Notes: a model not told the origin generated them from the sequence alone. Shown: positions 1-8,046, counted from the stretch's first letter. The stretch is 22,135 bases of DNA from Candidatus Altarchaeota archaeon (GCA_018815265.1 JAHIYG010000143.1:1-22135), one strand, 5' to 3'. A program made the numbers and translations.

Positions 1-2922
1 AAGGAGACATTCGGCCGTTGTCTTGAAATGGCCAAAACCCCTGGTGCGGCAGAGCTAATAGGTGAGCTCATACCCTATGGGTACAAATTTGACCTGGAAC
101 ACTCTGGCGTGATGGGTGATATGGTGGCTCAGAGAGAACATATCCTCTCAGGAGTCAAAGCCCTCAGCGAGTGCATTGAAGGATACGAATATGAGCCTCA
201 GAAATCACGCAGCGAGGGTTCAGTCACGTATGATCCGTATCTGGCATACATTCAAAAACAAGGGGCTAAAAACATCTTTATGACATTAGCGGGTGAAGAA
301 TCTGCTTCATTGACTTCAAAAACCATTGCTGGAGGATTGATTGAAACTGTCACAGGCAGAAAGCCTGAGGCTGCGGAAGTAGACGGCTTCTTAACCGCAG
401 TTAGGGCGTCGCATAATGAGATAGCTGCTTTAGGCGATGCCGTGAACGTCGGATTAATATCTGCGTTTGCCAAGAACCCAGAGGTCACATCAGTAAACCT
501 CAGGATACACGGTGCCAAACTCGCCGCAATCCACCAACAACTGAAAAATGAACCCCGGTACTCATACATACCTGCAGCAGACGCAGTAAGCAGGCTGCTG
601 TCACAGCCTAAGGAATCACTTGACGCTGTCATGGCTCAAGATTATCCTCCAGCCGCGCTTTTAGGCGTATTTGGAATGTTTGAATACGGGGAATTAACGC
701 CTGCGCTGACTCAGCAGCTGTTTAAGGCACTTCCAAGGAGCTCAGACGTCATAAAGGATTCCTATAATGTCGAATACCTGACTTCATACCTACATAAGAA
801 CCCTGAAGGCCAGAGAAAAATACTTACTGGATACGCTCAAGCCTTTCCGAACTGCGAAAGAGACGATGCACACCACCTGTTGACTGTGATGGCGTTGACA
901 GACAGCCTGGCATCATACGGGTTCCAGGATGTTGTGCAAACGCAGCTTGGCGCAGGACATGCCACTCCTGCGGTTTTTGCAAAATCTGTCGTAGGCGAAG
1001 CAGCCAAAATACTGTCTACGAAATACGATCCCACATTGATTTCAGCATATCCATCAGACAAACTCACCCAGTGGATTAAGGTCTACTCAACATATGAGGA
1101 GACATTGAGGCACTTCAAAAGAGAGGATAATATCCCGATTATGCGGGTTATCGCAACTGTTGAACTGATGGGTGAGGAAAAAATACACGCCTTCAGAAGA
1201 AACGACCCGCAGCTATTGGCTGACTTAGTATCAAATGCTGAAAGGTATTTCCCGGATGAAACCGAACGGGCTGCAGCACTCGAATACCTTCAGAAAAGGC
1301 AGTCTGGTGAGGAGGAAAAGAAGGTGCTCCCAGAAGGTGAATACAGCCCAGAGGAGCGACAGCGCATCATAGCTGAATTCCACAGGAAAGACCATACTCT
1401 CACACACACGCTCTCTGACGTATGTGTCGATGATAGGCTGGAGACCATTGGGGGGATACTCGACGACCTATTCCACAAAAGGCACTTCAGCCCGGCATTG
1501 CAGGATATAGAAATGCTGACTCCAGGGCAAAATCCCATGCAGGAACTTGGGGAAAGGGGCACAGCATGCTCTAGGCTGATTGGAGAACTCACTGGCAAGG
1601 CCAAAGGTAAAGCAAAGAAAGGCGACCCAGAACGCGAAGCAAGGATTGAAGGTTATCAGGGTGAACTAAGGGCTGAAGTTCAGGGGATACCTAAGGAAAA
1701 ACAGGTTGAGGCACTGCAAGCCATACAACAAGATATTGTGAATCGGCAGAGGTCTTTAGGTACATGGGCTGACGTCCGCGAGATTGGCGTGGGTTATGAG
1801 GGGAAGCTTGACTCATTGACTGGCAGGATTAAATCAGCAAGGGAGGCACTGGGCAATCAGGCTGAAGTCATAGAGAGCTTAGGCTTCAATTTCACAGAGT
1901 CATTCAGGAGAAAAGTCTATTCTGGAGACATAGAGCTTTTGTCACAGGCGACAGACAAGGCATTGGCTGGCGAACAAGAAGAAGCAAGACGGCAGCAGCT
2001 CACCAGCTTAAACCAAACAATTGCTGAAATCAGGAGAACATATGCCGACGCAGGCTCATATTTGGATGGACTAGTTCCCGGGCTCACAACAACACTTGGT
2101 CTTTTGACAAAGAAAAAAAGCGATACTGTCCAGCTGAAGCAGTCACTGGGTGATGACACTGATTTCGAATCATGCATCAAGAAAGTCAGGGAACAAAACC
2201 CAAGGCTTGCTGAATATATTGTAAGGCGTGCAAGGCAGGATGGCACAGGTGATAGAGGTCTCATAGATACTGTGCTTTCAGAATACGAGGACTCGTCTGC
2301 AATCCAAGACGTTCAAAACCTCATATCAGCGATTAAGCCTTCTGAATCGCAGGGTATTGTCGTCCACACATACGGGCACGAACACGTCTTCACAAGGATG
2401 CTTGAGGCCATGAAAGGCCAATGCTTGGACTATCGTTCAAGCGTCAACAGCATAGGCAACGCAGTCTACAATATGGACTTGATGGATGCATCTAGGGCGG
2501 TTACGGTATCCCGGGACTCAACAGGGGCTGCAAGGTTTGATGCAATAGACTACCTCACACGCGTTGAGACAGATGGGAAATCCACCACAGCAATTGTGAC
2601 CGACCCATTCTACGTTCCAGATGGTTCGGTACTTTCATGGGGCAAGATAGAAGGGCATCTAATGTATCTTATTGAGAAGGCAGACCGCATGGGCGTTCCC
2701 CTAGTGGTACCTTCCCGGCTTATAGCAAACAATGAACAGCGGTTTGCTGACATGCAGTCTGAAGCAGGCAAGACATTCGAGCAGAAGCAGGCTAATGTGT
2801 CAATCCTGACCGGCCCATCTGATGAAGTATACTGTGAGCTCACAGGATATGTGCACTATAACCGTGACACGCAGCATAGTCTTGATGCATACGTATATAC
2901 GCCTGAGCCAAGACAAAAATGA
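1..2922 (+). CDS. Large unrecognised protein, 5' end outside the window
   Basis: I do not recognise this protein. The frame is open from base 1, and the first ATG (28) has no ribosome site at a usable distance, so the gene probably starts upstream. Numbering from that ATG gives 964 residues. Residues 1-430 look mostly helical. Residues 430-760 are highly charged and Lys/Glu/Gln-rich, with heptad-like stretches suggesting coiled coil, including a Lys/Gly-rich patch near 525-540. From about 774 to the end composition changes to a mixed alpha/beta globular domain starting with VVHTYGHEHVF, with a Cys-Leu-Asp-Tyr segment near 800 and two His/Tyr-rich strands near the end. There is no signal peptide or membrane segment in the visible part. 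The stop overlaps the PIN gene start (ATGA), so the two are probably co-translated. Length and architecture suggest a scaffold or multi-domain intracellular protein. Function is unknown; only the coding call is secure. Confidence 0.85.
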   Translation, partial: KETFGRCLEMAKTPGAAELIGELIPYGYKFDLEHSGVMGDMVAQREHILSGVKALSECIEGYEYEPQKSRSEGSVTYDPYLAYIQKQGAKNIFMTLAGEESASLTSKTIAGGLIETVTGRKPEAAEVDGFLTAVRASHNEIAALGDAVNVGLISAFAKNPEVTSVNLRIHGAKLAAIHQQLKNEPRYSYIPAADAVSRLLSQPKESLDAVMAQDYPPAALLGVFGMFEYGELTPALTQQLFKALPRSSDVIKDSYNVEYLTSYLHKNPEGQRKILTGYAQAFPNCERDDAHHLLTVMALTDSLASYGFQDVVQTQLGAGHATPAVFAKSVVGEAAKILSTKYDPTLISAYPSDKLTQWIKVYSTYEETLRHFKREDNIPIMRVIATVELMGEEKIHAFRRNDPQLLADLVSNAERYFPDETERAAALEYLQKRQSGEEEKKVLPEGEYSPEERQRIIAEFHRKDHTLTHTLSDVCVDDRLETIGGILDDLFHKRHFSPALQDIEMLTPGQNPMQELGERGTACSRLIGELTGKAKGKAKKGDPEREARIEGYQGELRAEVQGIPKEKQVEALQAIQQDIVNRQRSLGTWADVREIGVGYEGKLDSLTGRIKSAREALGNQAEVIESLGFNFTESFRRKVYSGDIELLSQATDKALAGEQEEARRQQLTSLNQTIAEIRRTYADAGSYLDGLVPGLTTTLGLLTKKKSDTVQLKQSLGDDTDFESCIKKVREQNPRLAEYIVRRARQDGTGDRGLIDTVLSEYEDSSAIQDVQNLISAIKPSESQGIVVHTYGHEHVFTRMLEAMKGQCLDYRSSVNSIGNAVYNMDLMDASRAVTVSRDSTGAARFDAIDYLTRVETDGKSTTAIVTDPFYVPDGSVLSWGKIEGHLMYLIEKADRMGVPLVVPSRLIANNEQRFADMQSEAGKTFEQKQANVSILTGPSDEVYCELTGYVHYNRDTQHSLDAYVYTPEPRQK

Positions 2923-3314
2923 CGAAGGTTGTGTTGGATACGAACTTGATTATTGCAGGCAGATGGAACAGTAAATCCAGCTCATTGAAGATAATTGACT
3001 TGTGCATATCTGGCAGCCTAAAGGCTGTATATACTCGGGAAGTCAGGGATGAGAACCTCTACATCCTCGGCAAGGTGAAAACTCCAAGGCAATACCTGCA
3101 AAAAATCGAAAGATTTTACGAAAACTCAATGCGTGTAGAATCTAATGAGAAGGTTACTGTGTCGAGAGACCATTCAGACAACAGGTTTTTGGAGGCTGCA
3201 TTGGCTGGATGCGCAGACTATGTAATTTCAAACGACCATCACCTCCTCGAGGTCGAAGAATACAGGGGTGTAAAAATCATGAGGCCGTCTGATTTCATGA
3301 AGTTACTACCCTAG
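2919..3314 (+). CDS. PIN-domain nuclease (COG1569-like)
   Basis: Predicted single-domain PIN ribonuclease of 131 residues, the usual length. The acidic metal-binding residues are in place: Asp7 in VVLDTNLI, Glu41 in the helix after TREV, Asp87 in HSDNRFLEAAL, and Asp106 in VISNDHHLL. This arrangement matches the PIN_3/COG1569 group, many of which are toxins of toxin-antitoxin pairs; others process RNA. Its ATG overlaps the stop of the upstream giant gene (ATGA), so translation is likely coupled. No small antitoxin-like gene (AbrB, RHH or Phd type) precedes it, so either the large protein is its partner or it acts alone. It converges on the C39-like lipoprotein gene with a 4-bp overlap of stop codons. 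The fold is seen in the sequence; the cellular target is not. Confidence 0.85.
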   Translation: MTKVVLDTNLIIAGRWNSKSSSLKIIDLCISGSLKAVYTREVRDENLYILGKVKTPRQYLQKIERFYENSMRVESNEKVTVSRDHSDNRFLEAALAGCADYVISNDHHLLEVEEYRGVKIMRPSDFMKLLP

Positions 3315-4483
3315 TTGAATGTCTTCTTCACGACTATCATTTGGTTGTCGTATTGCGTTGCCTTGTTTGCCTTAGACAGCGCCCAGAACTCCTCATATGT
3401 CACCTTGAACCTGCCCCTGTATGGGTCCTGCAGATAAACGTATGACTCGTCGAAGCCGATGATTAACCTGTAATGCCCGAATTCAGTATCATCCGGCCCG
3501 TTCAGGCGTTGCAAGACTATTATTGGGTACTTGTATATGCATATGAAGTTTATGAGTTTCTGCAGTTTCAGCTGGTTTTCCATGTAGAATTCCAGGTACA
3601 ACCCATTATCCTGGAGATATCCTACCATGTCGTCGAGTCTGGTTTGTCCGTCATCCTGCCTTAGGGTAGAGACTATATACTCCTGTCTGCGGTTTATGCC
3701 GTAATATTTCAGTACTGATTCGACAACAGCTGGTCCACACCAGTCCAGTTTGTCCTGCCTGTCGAATGCTATGTCTATCCTGCACTTGGGAAGAGCCAAT
3801 GTAGTCGTGGTGCACATCATCTCAGGGGAATACTCCATCTCCCAGTCGACAACCTCTGCATCAAGTCCCTCAGACAACTTAGGCCGGACCCTGAAGCTGT
3901 AGCCGACGTATTCCACCGAATAGTTCATGTCATCTATCTGCAGTGTCCTGCCTCTGGCAGCAGAATAAGTGTCTCCAAAGCAGCCGGTGTAGTAGTATCT
4001 CATGCCTCCTACTATGATATAATCTGATGCCTCACGCAATCCTGAAGAATAGACTTTGGAGTAAGTGAAGTAGTTGCCATACAAGTCCTTGACTTCGTTT
4101 ATTGTCGTGTTCCAATATATGGTGGTATTCTTCTCATAGACTATCAGGGAAGCCTTCGATGCGATTTCGTCTGTCTCACCCACAGTCCATGAAACAGCTC
4201 CCATTTCATAGCTTTTCCCCACTTTAACCGGGACCTGCATGATTCTTGCCGTGGGTGTTTTGACTTCAATCCAAAAAAGTCCGTCGTCTGGATATTGGAT
4301 TGTTGATGTAGTCGACGAAGTCGTAACCGACGTGGAAGAAGATGTTGTCGTCGTCGGAATAATAAACGTGTTTGTTGTTGGAACTGCCCGGGTGGAGAGA
4401 ATCTTTTCAGTAACAACTACCTCTGGCTGTCCGATGCAACAGCAAAGAAGCGTCAGCAGAAGCAACGCAGCCTTTGAGTGCAT
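3311..4483 (-). CDS. Secreted lipoprotein with C39-like cysteine peptidase domain
   Basis: Predicted cell-surface protein of 390 residues from the ATG at 4483. A TTG three codons earlier is possible but would overlap the preceding gene. The N-terminus is a short hydrophobic signal ending in Leu-Cys-Cys-Cys, a lipobox-like site with an atypical residue before the cysteine. A Thr/Ser-rich spacer follows at about 40-63, typical of archaeal lipoproteins. The middle, about 70-235, is beta-rich and unassigned. The C-terminal 150 residues resemble Peptidase_C39_2: an oxyanion Gln in RQDKLDW, catalytic Cys in DWCGPAVVESVL, His in FGHYRLIIGFD and Asp in VYLQDPYRG. The triad looks intact, so proteolysis or transglutaminase-like chemistry is plausible; the substrate is unknown. 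It starts one base after the stop of the dehydratase small-subunit gene, so it is the last cistron of an isoprenoid operon, an unexpected pairing. Confidence 0.85.
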   Translation of the reverse strand: MHSKAALLLLTLLCCCIGQPEVVVTEKILSTRAVPTTNTFIIPTTTTSSSTSVTTSSTTSTIQYPDDGLFWIEVKTPTARIMQVPVKVGKSYEMGAVSWTVGETDEIASKASLIVYEKNTTIYWNTTINEVKDLYGNYFTYSKVYSSGLREASDYIIVGGMRYYYTGCFGDTYSAARGRTLQIDDMNYSVEYVGYSFRVRPKLSEGLDAEVVDWEMEYSPEMMCTTTTLALPKCRIDIAFDRQDKLDWCGPAVVESVLKYYGINRRQEYIVSTLRQDDGQTRLDDMVGYLQDNGLYLEFYMENQLKLQKLINFICIYKYPIIVLQRLNGPDDTEFGHYRLIIGFDESYVYLQDPYRGRFKVTYEEFWALSKANKATQYDNQMIVVKKTFN

Positions 4484-4484
4484 C

Positions 4485-4868
4485 TCACCCAACCAAGACG
4501 GTATCTCCGTCGATTGTTATTTTATCTCCTGTCTTAATCTTTGAGATGTCGATTTTGTCGACTGCAGGTATGTCTGATATTATGCACCCCACAGCAACTA
4601 TTGTCTCACATTCGCTGTTTACCATGCCTATGGGTCCAGTCCCGAGTTTGGCAAGCTGGTAGATGGTGTACGGCCCTACAGTCGAGCCTTTTCCCTGGGG
4701 GAACACGAGAATCTTTCCCTTTATTGAGACGCCGTCTAATTCGTTGTCTTTGTCTGCTATCTCCCCTGTTTCAGGGTCCACTCCCCCGTAAAATGATATG
4801 GGGTCCTTCGTGACAAGAGCCTGTCCTGAAACCTTCCCTTTGTTGATAACTCTACCCTTCAATTCCAT
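4485..4868 (-). CDS. Phosphomevalonate dehydratase, small subunit (aconitase X swivel domain)
   Basis: Small subunit (127 residues) of the archaeal aconitase-X-type dehydratase that converts 5-phosphomevalonate to trans-anhydromevalonate 5-phosphate in the modified mevalonate pathway. Family signatures (DUF126/AcnX swivel domain) include ISFYGGVDPETGEI, then LVFPQGKGSTVGPYTIYQL with the conserved Gly-Ser-Thr, and a conserved Glu-rich turn in NSECETIVAVGCII. I start at the ATG at 4868, not at the GTG nine bases earlier, because a strong Shine-Dalgarno (GGAGGTG) sits 7 bases before this ATG and overlaps the GTG. The start overlaps the large-subunit stop in the form TAATG, which suggests termination-reinitiation coupling and 1:1 synthesis. 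AcnX homologues acting on cis-3-hydroxyproline exist in bacteria, but the UbiD-like neighbour and nearby IPK favour the mevalonate role. Confidence 0.93.
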   Translation of the reverse strand: MELKGRVINKGKVSGQALVTKDPISFYGGVDPETGEIADKDNELDGVSIKGKILVFPQGKGSTVGPYTIYQLAKLGTGPIGMVNSECETIVAVGCIISDIPAVDKIDISKIKTGDKITIDGDTVLVG

Positions 4869-6067
4869 TAACTCCACCTCCCATTAACTGCGGCGTCAAG
4901 GCATTTTTCAAAAGAACCCAACTTGACCTGCATTTTATTCTTTCCCCTGCAGTAAAAACATGCCTTGGCACTGGTTGTGGCCACGTTTTCAAACCTGCCT
5001 TTCAGTGGCGCAACAACCATGCAGGTGTCGCATGCAAACTTAGCACCTGTTGCTTCGATAACCTCAGTATATCCTCTTATGTCTGCCAAAACTTTTGTGG
5101 GGCGTGCAGTGGCAATCCACAACTCCACACCATCATTGACTTTCTTCCCCTCAAGATACTCTGCAATACGCCGTATCTCGTCAATAGAACAATGGGGGCA
5201 GCCGAGAGACACAAACTTTACCTCGTCAAACACGTCATTTAATGCGTCATATGAGTCCTTCAAATCCTTATCTGTCACTGTAATCACCTCAGACGGCATT
5301 GAATGCTTTGCTGCATCAGGCGTTATGCTTTCCATATGGTATATGGGTTTGGAACCGTATGTCACAACTGACGCGCCAAATGCCTTCAACTCGTCGAGGG
5401 TCGCGTTTTTTATCCCTGCTATGAATGGTATCTTTCCCTTCCCCTTGTTGCCTATGAAATATCCAAGGGCTCCGAAATCTGGAAGCGACTTAACATCAGC
5501 TTCAACTTTGAATCCGATGTTTGGGACTCTGTTAACATCAAGATGGAGCCCGTATTCTGGCGTCTTCCCAATCATTGCAGAAGCTATGGCTGAAGGCCCC
5601 CCCTCTTTGTTGGTATATGCGCCAACGACTGAATTGATGAATGTCACAGCAGAAGACTCGCTCCAAGCTATGTGTTCACCGTATCTGGGGAGATTTCCCA
5701 CAAGATATGGCGTGCACGTGCAACAGGTTATCACACCCATCTTGGAAAATGCTGCAATAACCTTGTGCTGCTTGCTTGCGAACTCCTCGCTAATGCCTAG
5801 TTTTTTCCAGTCTTTCAAGTCCATGCCCGCGGGATTCAACGTCGTAGTCACTTTCGTTCTTCCATCCTTTGCAAGCTCGTCAAGGTACTCCAAACCTGGA
5901 TCGCCCAGATTATGAAATGACACCCCTGCAATCTGCACTGAATTGATAGGTATCAGCTTTTTTGCACCATATATCTCGCCCAAGGCAACAAGTATCTTCA
6001 TGCTCTTCGCAGCGGCGTTGCCTTGATTGCCCTTTAATATGTCCTCTTCATCGCGTGTGAGCTCCAT
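4868..6067 (-). CDS. Phosphomevalonate dehydratase, large catalytic subunit (aconitase X)
   Basis: Catalytic subunit of the iron-sulfur dehydratase (AcnX/DUF521), 399 residues from the ATG at 6067. Longer readings run into the upstream gene, and a GGGTGA ribosome site lies just before this ATG. The family motif SVVGAYTNKEGGPSAI (about 146-161) is intact. Cysteines suited to a [4Fe-4S] cluster sit in ITCCTCTPY (115, 116, 118), SLGCPHCS (290, 293) and ACDTCMVVAP (346, 349). An additional CxxC pair near the C-terminus (370, 373) is less typical and may be structural. The enzyme dehydrates 5-phosphomevalonate together with the small subunit encoded directly downstream. It follows the UbiD-like gene by a single base, so the three enzymes are almost certainly one transcript. 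The assignment comes from family motifs plus context; the substrate is not proven by sequence. Confidence 0.94.
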   Translation of the reverse strand: MELTRDEEDILKGNQGNAAAKSMKILVALGEIYGAKKLIPINSVQIAGVSFHNLGDPGLEYLDELAKDGRTKVTTTLNPAGMDLKDWKKLGISEEFASKQHKVIAAFSKMGVITCCTCTPYLVGNLPRYGEHIAWSESSAVTFINSVVGAYTNKEGGPSAIASAMIGKTPEYGLHLDVNRVPNIGFKVEADVKSLPDFGALGYFIGNKGKGKIPFIAGIKNATLDELKAFGASVVTYGSKPIYHMESITPDAAKHSMPSEVITVTDKDLKDSYDALNDVFDEVKFVSLGCPHCSIDEIRRIAEYLEGKKVNDGVELWIATARPTKVLADIRGYTEVIEATGAKFACDTCMVVAPLKGRFENVATTSAKACFYCRGKNKMQVKLGSFEKCLDAAVNGRWS

Positions 6068-6068
6068 C

Positions 6069-7352
6069 CTATTCACCCAAGTCTGCTTTGAGGAATTTCT
6101 CCCTCTTCTTATCCCATGGAATCGTGGCATCTACTGCGACCTTAGCAGTCATCAGCCGGTCTGAACCCTCAATCTTTTCAGCTGTCGCGTCAAGGCTAGA
6201 CCCTGGCCCCCTCCATACCTTCATGTTCTTGTCTGCCTGGCAGCGGGTTGCAATAGCCCATTCAACATCCGACAAATCGTATATGTTAACGTCATCATCC
6301 ACTACGATGCAGTGCTTCAGGCTCCCATGCCCTTTAAAGGCTGCTTCAGCAGCCTGCATTCCATCGTCTGTGTTCTTCTTGCTTATCTGGACTAATGCAT
6401 GCAGCCAGCTGCATCCGCCGGGTGTCAGCAACACGTTTTTGCAGTCTGCAACCTCCTTCACAGCATTGTATATAGTCGGCTCCTTAGGCATCCCCATCAG
6501 CAGGCGATGCTCGTTGTACGCTGGAAGAAGCCCCTGATATATTGGGTTTTTCCTGTGGGTTATCTTCTTGATTATGACTACTGGTTCGTCGCGGACTACA
6601 TCAAATGTCCCGGAGATATCTGGGAACGGACCTTCCTTATGCCGCGCCTTAGTTGTCAACACACCCTCCAAAACCAATTCGGCATCTGCTGGAACCAAGA
6701 CATCTGAGGTTATGCATTTCACGAGCTTCAATGGCTTCATAGTATTTGCAAGCTCTGCCTCGCTCACGCCTCCTGCGGAAATCGATGCTGCAAGCAACAC
6801 TGTCGGGTCAAGACCCAGGCATATTGCAACATCTAATTCCCCGCCTGCTTCCTCTAGGAACTTCCAGGTGTCTCGATGGCATATCCTCGCCACAAACTTG
6901 TCTTTTGCAATCGGTGAACTCCGGTGGTATGCGAAATTTACCCTACCCTCCTTGTTTTTACAGCAGTATACTCCAGCAGTAACGTATGCTCCCAAATCCT
7001 TTGACGCATGAGTCAACACCGGAATCTTCGACAGGTCAACGTCATCCTCCACGACCTCCTGGCATGCTCCGGTTTTCACTATCTCAGGTTTGGATGGATT
7101 TTTGATGACATCAGATATTTTAAAGAGTAACTCCTGTCGTTTTATCCCCATAGCCTTTGCAAAATGGTCTCTTGTCGAACATACTCCTGCTACTACCCGA
7201 TATTCTGACCCCCTCACATTCTCAAACAAAACAGTCTCTTCAGGGTGACTCTTAAGTATTTTAGCAGCTTCCAAATACGGGTCTACTTCGTCTTTCACAT
7301 GTAAGACTTTGCCCTCCTTTTCCAACCCATTAAGAAAATCCCTCAGTCCCAT
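6069..7352 (-). CDS. UbiD-family decarboxylase, probable anhydromevalonate phosphate decarboxylase
   Basis: Prenyl-FMN-dependent UbiD-family decarboxylase of 427 residues, predicted to turn trans-anhydromevalonate 5-phosphate into isopentenyl phosphate. Visible family features are the N-terminal MGLRDFLNGLEKEGKV opening, AYHRSSPI and ARICHRDTW in the cofactor region, the acidic active-site segment HKEGPFPDISGTFD (Glu240 and Asp245), and VDDDVNIYDLSDVEWAIATR near 350-370. Classical UbiD and Fdc enzymes have Glu rather than Asp at the second acidic position; I believe Asp is usual in the archaeal branch, but this needs an alignment. It heads the operon, followed by both dehydratase subunits. 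A good ribosome site (GAGGTG, 7358-7363) precedes the ATG. It needs prenylated FMN from a UbiX enzyme, which is not in this window. Generic UbiD activity on aromatic acids is the alternative, made unlikely by the neighbours. Confidence 0.93.
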   Translation of the reverse strand: MGLRDFLNGLEKEGKVLHVKDEVDPYLEAAKILKSHPEETVLFENVRGSEYRVVAGVCSTRDHFAKAMGIKRQELLFKISDVIKNPSKPEIVKTGACQEVVEDDVDLSKIPVLTHASKDLGAYVTAGVYCCKNKEGRVNFAYHRSSPIAKDKFVARICHRDTWKFLEEAGGELDVAICLGLDPTVLLAASISAGGVSEAELANTMKPLKLVKCITSDVLVPADAELVLEGVLTTKARHKEGPFPDISGTFDVVRDEPVVIIKKITHRKNPIYQGLLPAYNEHRLLMGMPKEPTIYNAVKEVADCKNVLLTPGGCSWLHALVQISKKNTDDGMQAAEAAFKGHGSLKHCIVVDDDVNIYDLSDVEWAIATRCQADKNMKVWRGPGSSLDATAEKIEGSDRLMTAKVAVDATIPWDKKREKFLKADLGE

Positions 7353-7407
7353 CTCAACACCTCTTAAACAATGGAAATGTATAGGTTAAAACACTTAAAA
7401 ATATGCA
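7353..7407. promoter_or_regulatory. Divergent promoter, decarboxylase operon / Cys-rich lipoprotein
   Basis: This 55-bp gap separates two divergent genes. On the minus strand an A/T-rich box (ATATTTTTAAG, about 7393-7403) lies some 45 bp before the decarboxylase ATG, giving a leader of about 20 bases that carries the GAGGTG ribosome site at 7358-7363. On the plus strand the weaker box TGTATAGG (about 7378-7385) is centred about 26 bp before the ATG at 7408, and no ribosome site is seen, so that transcript is probably leaderless. Box positions are read by eye. Confidence 0.5.
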
Positions 7408-7767
7408 ATGAAAAGGACATGTCTAGTATTGGCTGTGCTGCTTACTCTAGGGTGCATTTGGGAAAATGAATGTGGAGAGACAGTGTGTATCGTAGATGTC
7501 CCCCGGGATACCCCCTCAATGGAGTGCAGTCAAAGATGCCATGAACTCGGCTACTCAAAATCCTCTCTCAACCAGACCTGTACTGCATTAAAACCCCAAC
7601 CCAAAGAATGCATAATACAATGTTCATATTTTGTGGTTTTTGATTTAGGAAATAAAACCTGCTGCTGCAGAGAGATTGTAGATGTGCAATGTGAAATAAA
7701 CAATAGTGGGTGTACCTGCCCTCAAGAATATGGTCTAATCTGCTCAAATAAGAAACCAAAAGCCTGA
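7408..7767 (+). CDS. Small Cys-rich lipoprotein
   Basis: I do not recognise this 119-residue protein. Its N-terminus is a clear lipoprotein signal: MKRT, a hydrophobic run, then the lipobox LTLGC with the lipidated Cys at 16. After that Cys there are 14 further cysteines (22, 27, 40, 44, 58, 68, 72, 85-87, 95, 102, 104, 112), an even number that would suit a disulfide-stabilised exported domain. Three N-x-S/T sequons (near 55, 82 and 98) would allow glycosylation outside the cell. The Cys spacing is irregular, not the repeated CxxCxxC of ferredoxins, so a metal cluster is less likely than disulfides, though CCC at 85-87 could bind metal. It abuts the convergent PqqD-like gene with no spacer. 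Probably transcribed alone from a leaderless promoter. Confidence 0.8.
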   Translation: MKRTCLVLAVLLTLGCIWENECGETVCIVDVPRDTPSMECSQRCHELGYSKSSLNQTCTALKPQPKECIIQCSYFVVFDLGNKTCCCREIVDVQCEINNSGCTCPQEYGLICSNKKPKA

Positions 7768-8046
7768 TTACGTTGCAGCAGGCAGTTTTTGGTCCTCAAT
7801 CAACCCGATTCTCTCAAGTGAAGATAAAACATCCAGAATGTTCACGTCTATCCTCTCTTTTTTCCCAAGCCCCAGTTTATGCTCTAACTTATGTCTAATG
7901 TCGTCTATGGTATTTTTTCCATTGCAGAGACTCCAGACAATGAAAACCTTTGGATCAACAATAAACGCTTTTTCATTGTCATTCACAAGTACTGGCTTAA
8001 AACCAGTTGATTTTTTATTGATGCCTTTAGCTTTTGGACAAATCAT
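7768..8046 (-). CDS. PqqD-like small winged-helix protein (RRE-type fold)
   Basis: Protein of 92 residues resembling PqqD-family domains, the fold used as the precursor-binding element (RRE) in many peptide-modification systems. Seen in the sequence: a beta-hairpin half with GFKPVLVNDNEKAFIVD, then the family-like phrase VWSLCNGKNTIDDIRHKL (around 39-56) and a final helix-turn with VLSSLERIGLIE. I place the start at the ATG at 8046; a GTG three codons earlier overlaps the purine-rich GGTGGAG ribosome site. No radical SAM protein, cyclodehydratase or other modifying enzyme lies in this window, so it is an orphan. Solitary PqqD-like proteins are also found in archaea without a proven peptide product. 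A 59-residue lipoprotein gene lies upstream on the same strand, 106 bases away, with a T-run between them. Family assignment is moderate; function is unknown. Confidence 0.72.
   Translation of the reverse strand: MICPKAKGINKKSTGFKPVLVNDNEKAFIVDPKVFIVWSLCNGKNTIDDIRHKLEHKLGLGKKERIDVNILDVLSSLERIGLIEDQKLPAAT

Noticed and set aside
2919..3314. Classical PIN toxin with a small upstream antitoxin
   Set aside because: The upstream gene is a giant protein, not a small DNA-binding antitoxin, and no short frame with a RHH or AbrB pattern was found beside it.
4965..5915. Long open frame on the plus strand, about 316 codons, opposite the dehydratase large subunit
   Set aside because: It is antisense to a gene with clear family motifs, has no ribosome site or promoter, and its translation has no recognisable pattern. 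It reflects codon bias of the real gene.
6068..6130. 21-residue longer start for the dehydratase large subunit
   Set aside because: It would overlap the decarboxylase gene, is Arg-rich and unlike the family start; ATG at 6067 has a ribosome site and follows the decarboxylase stop by one base.
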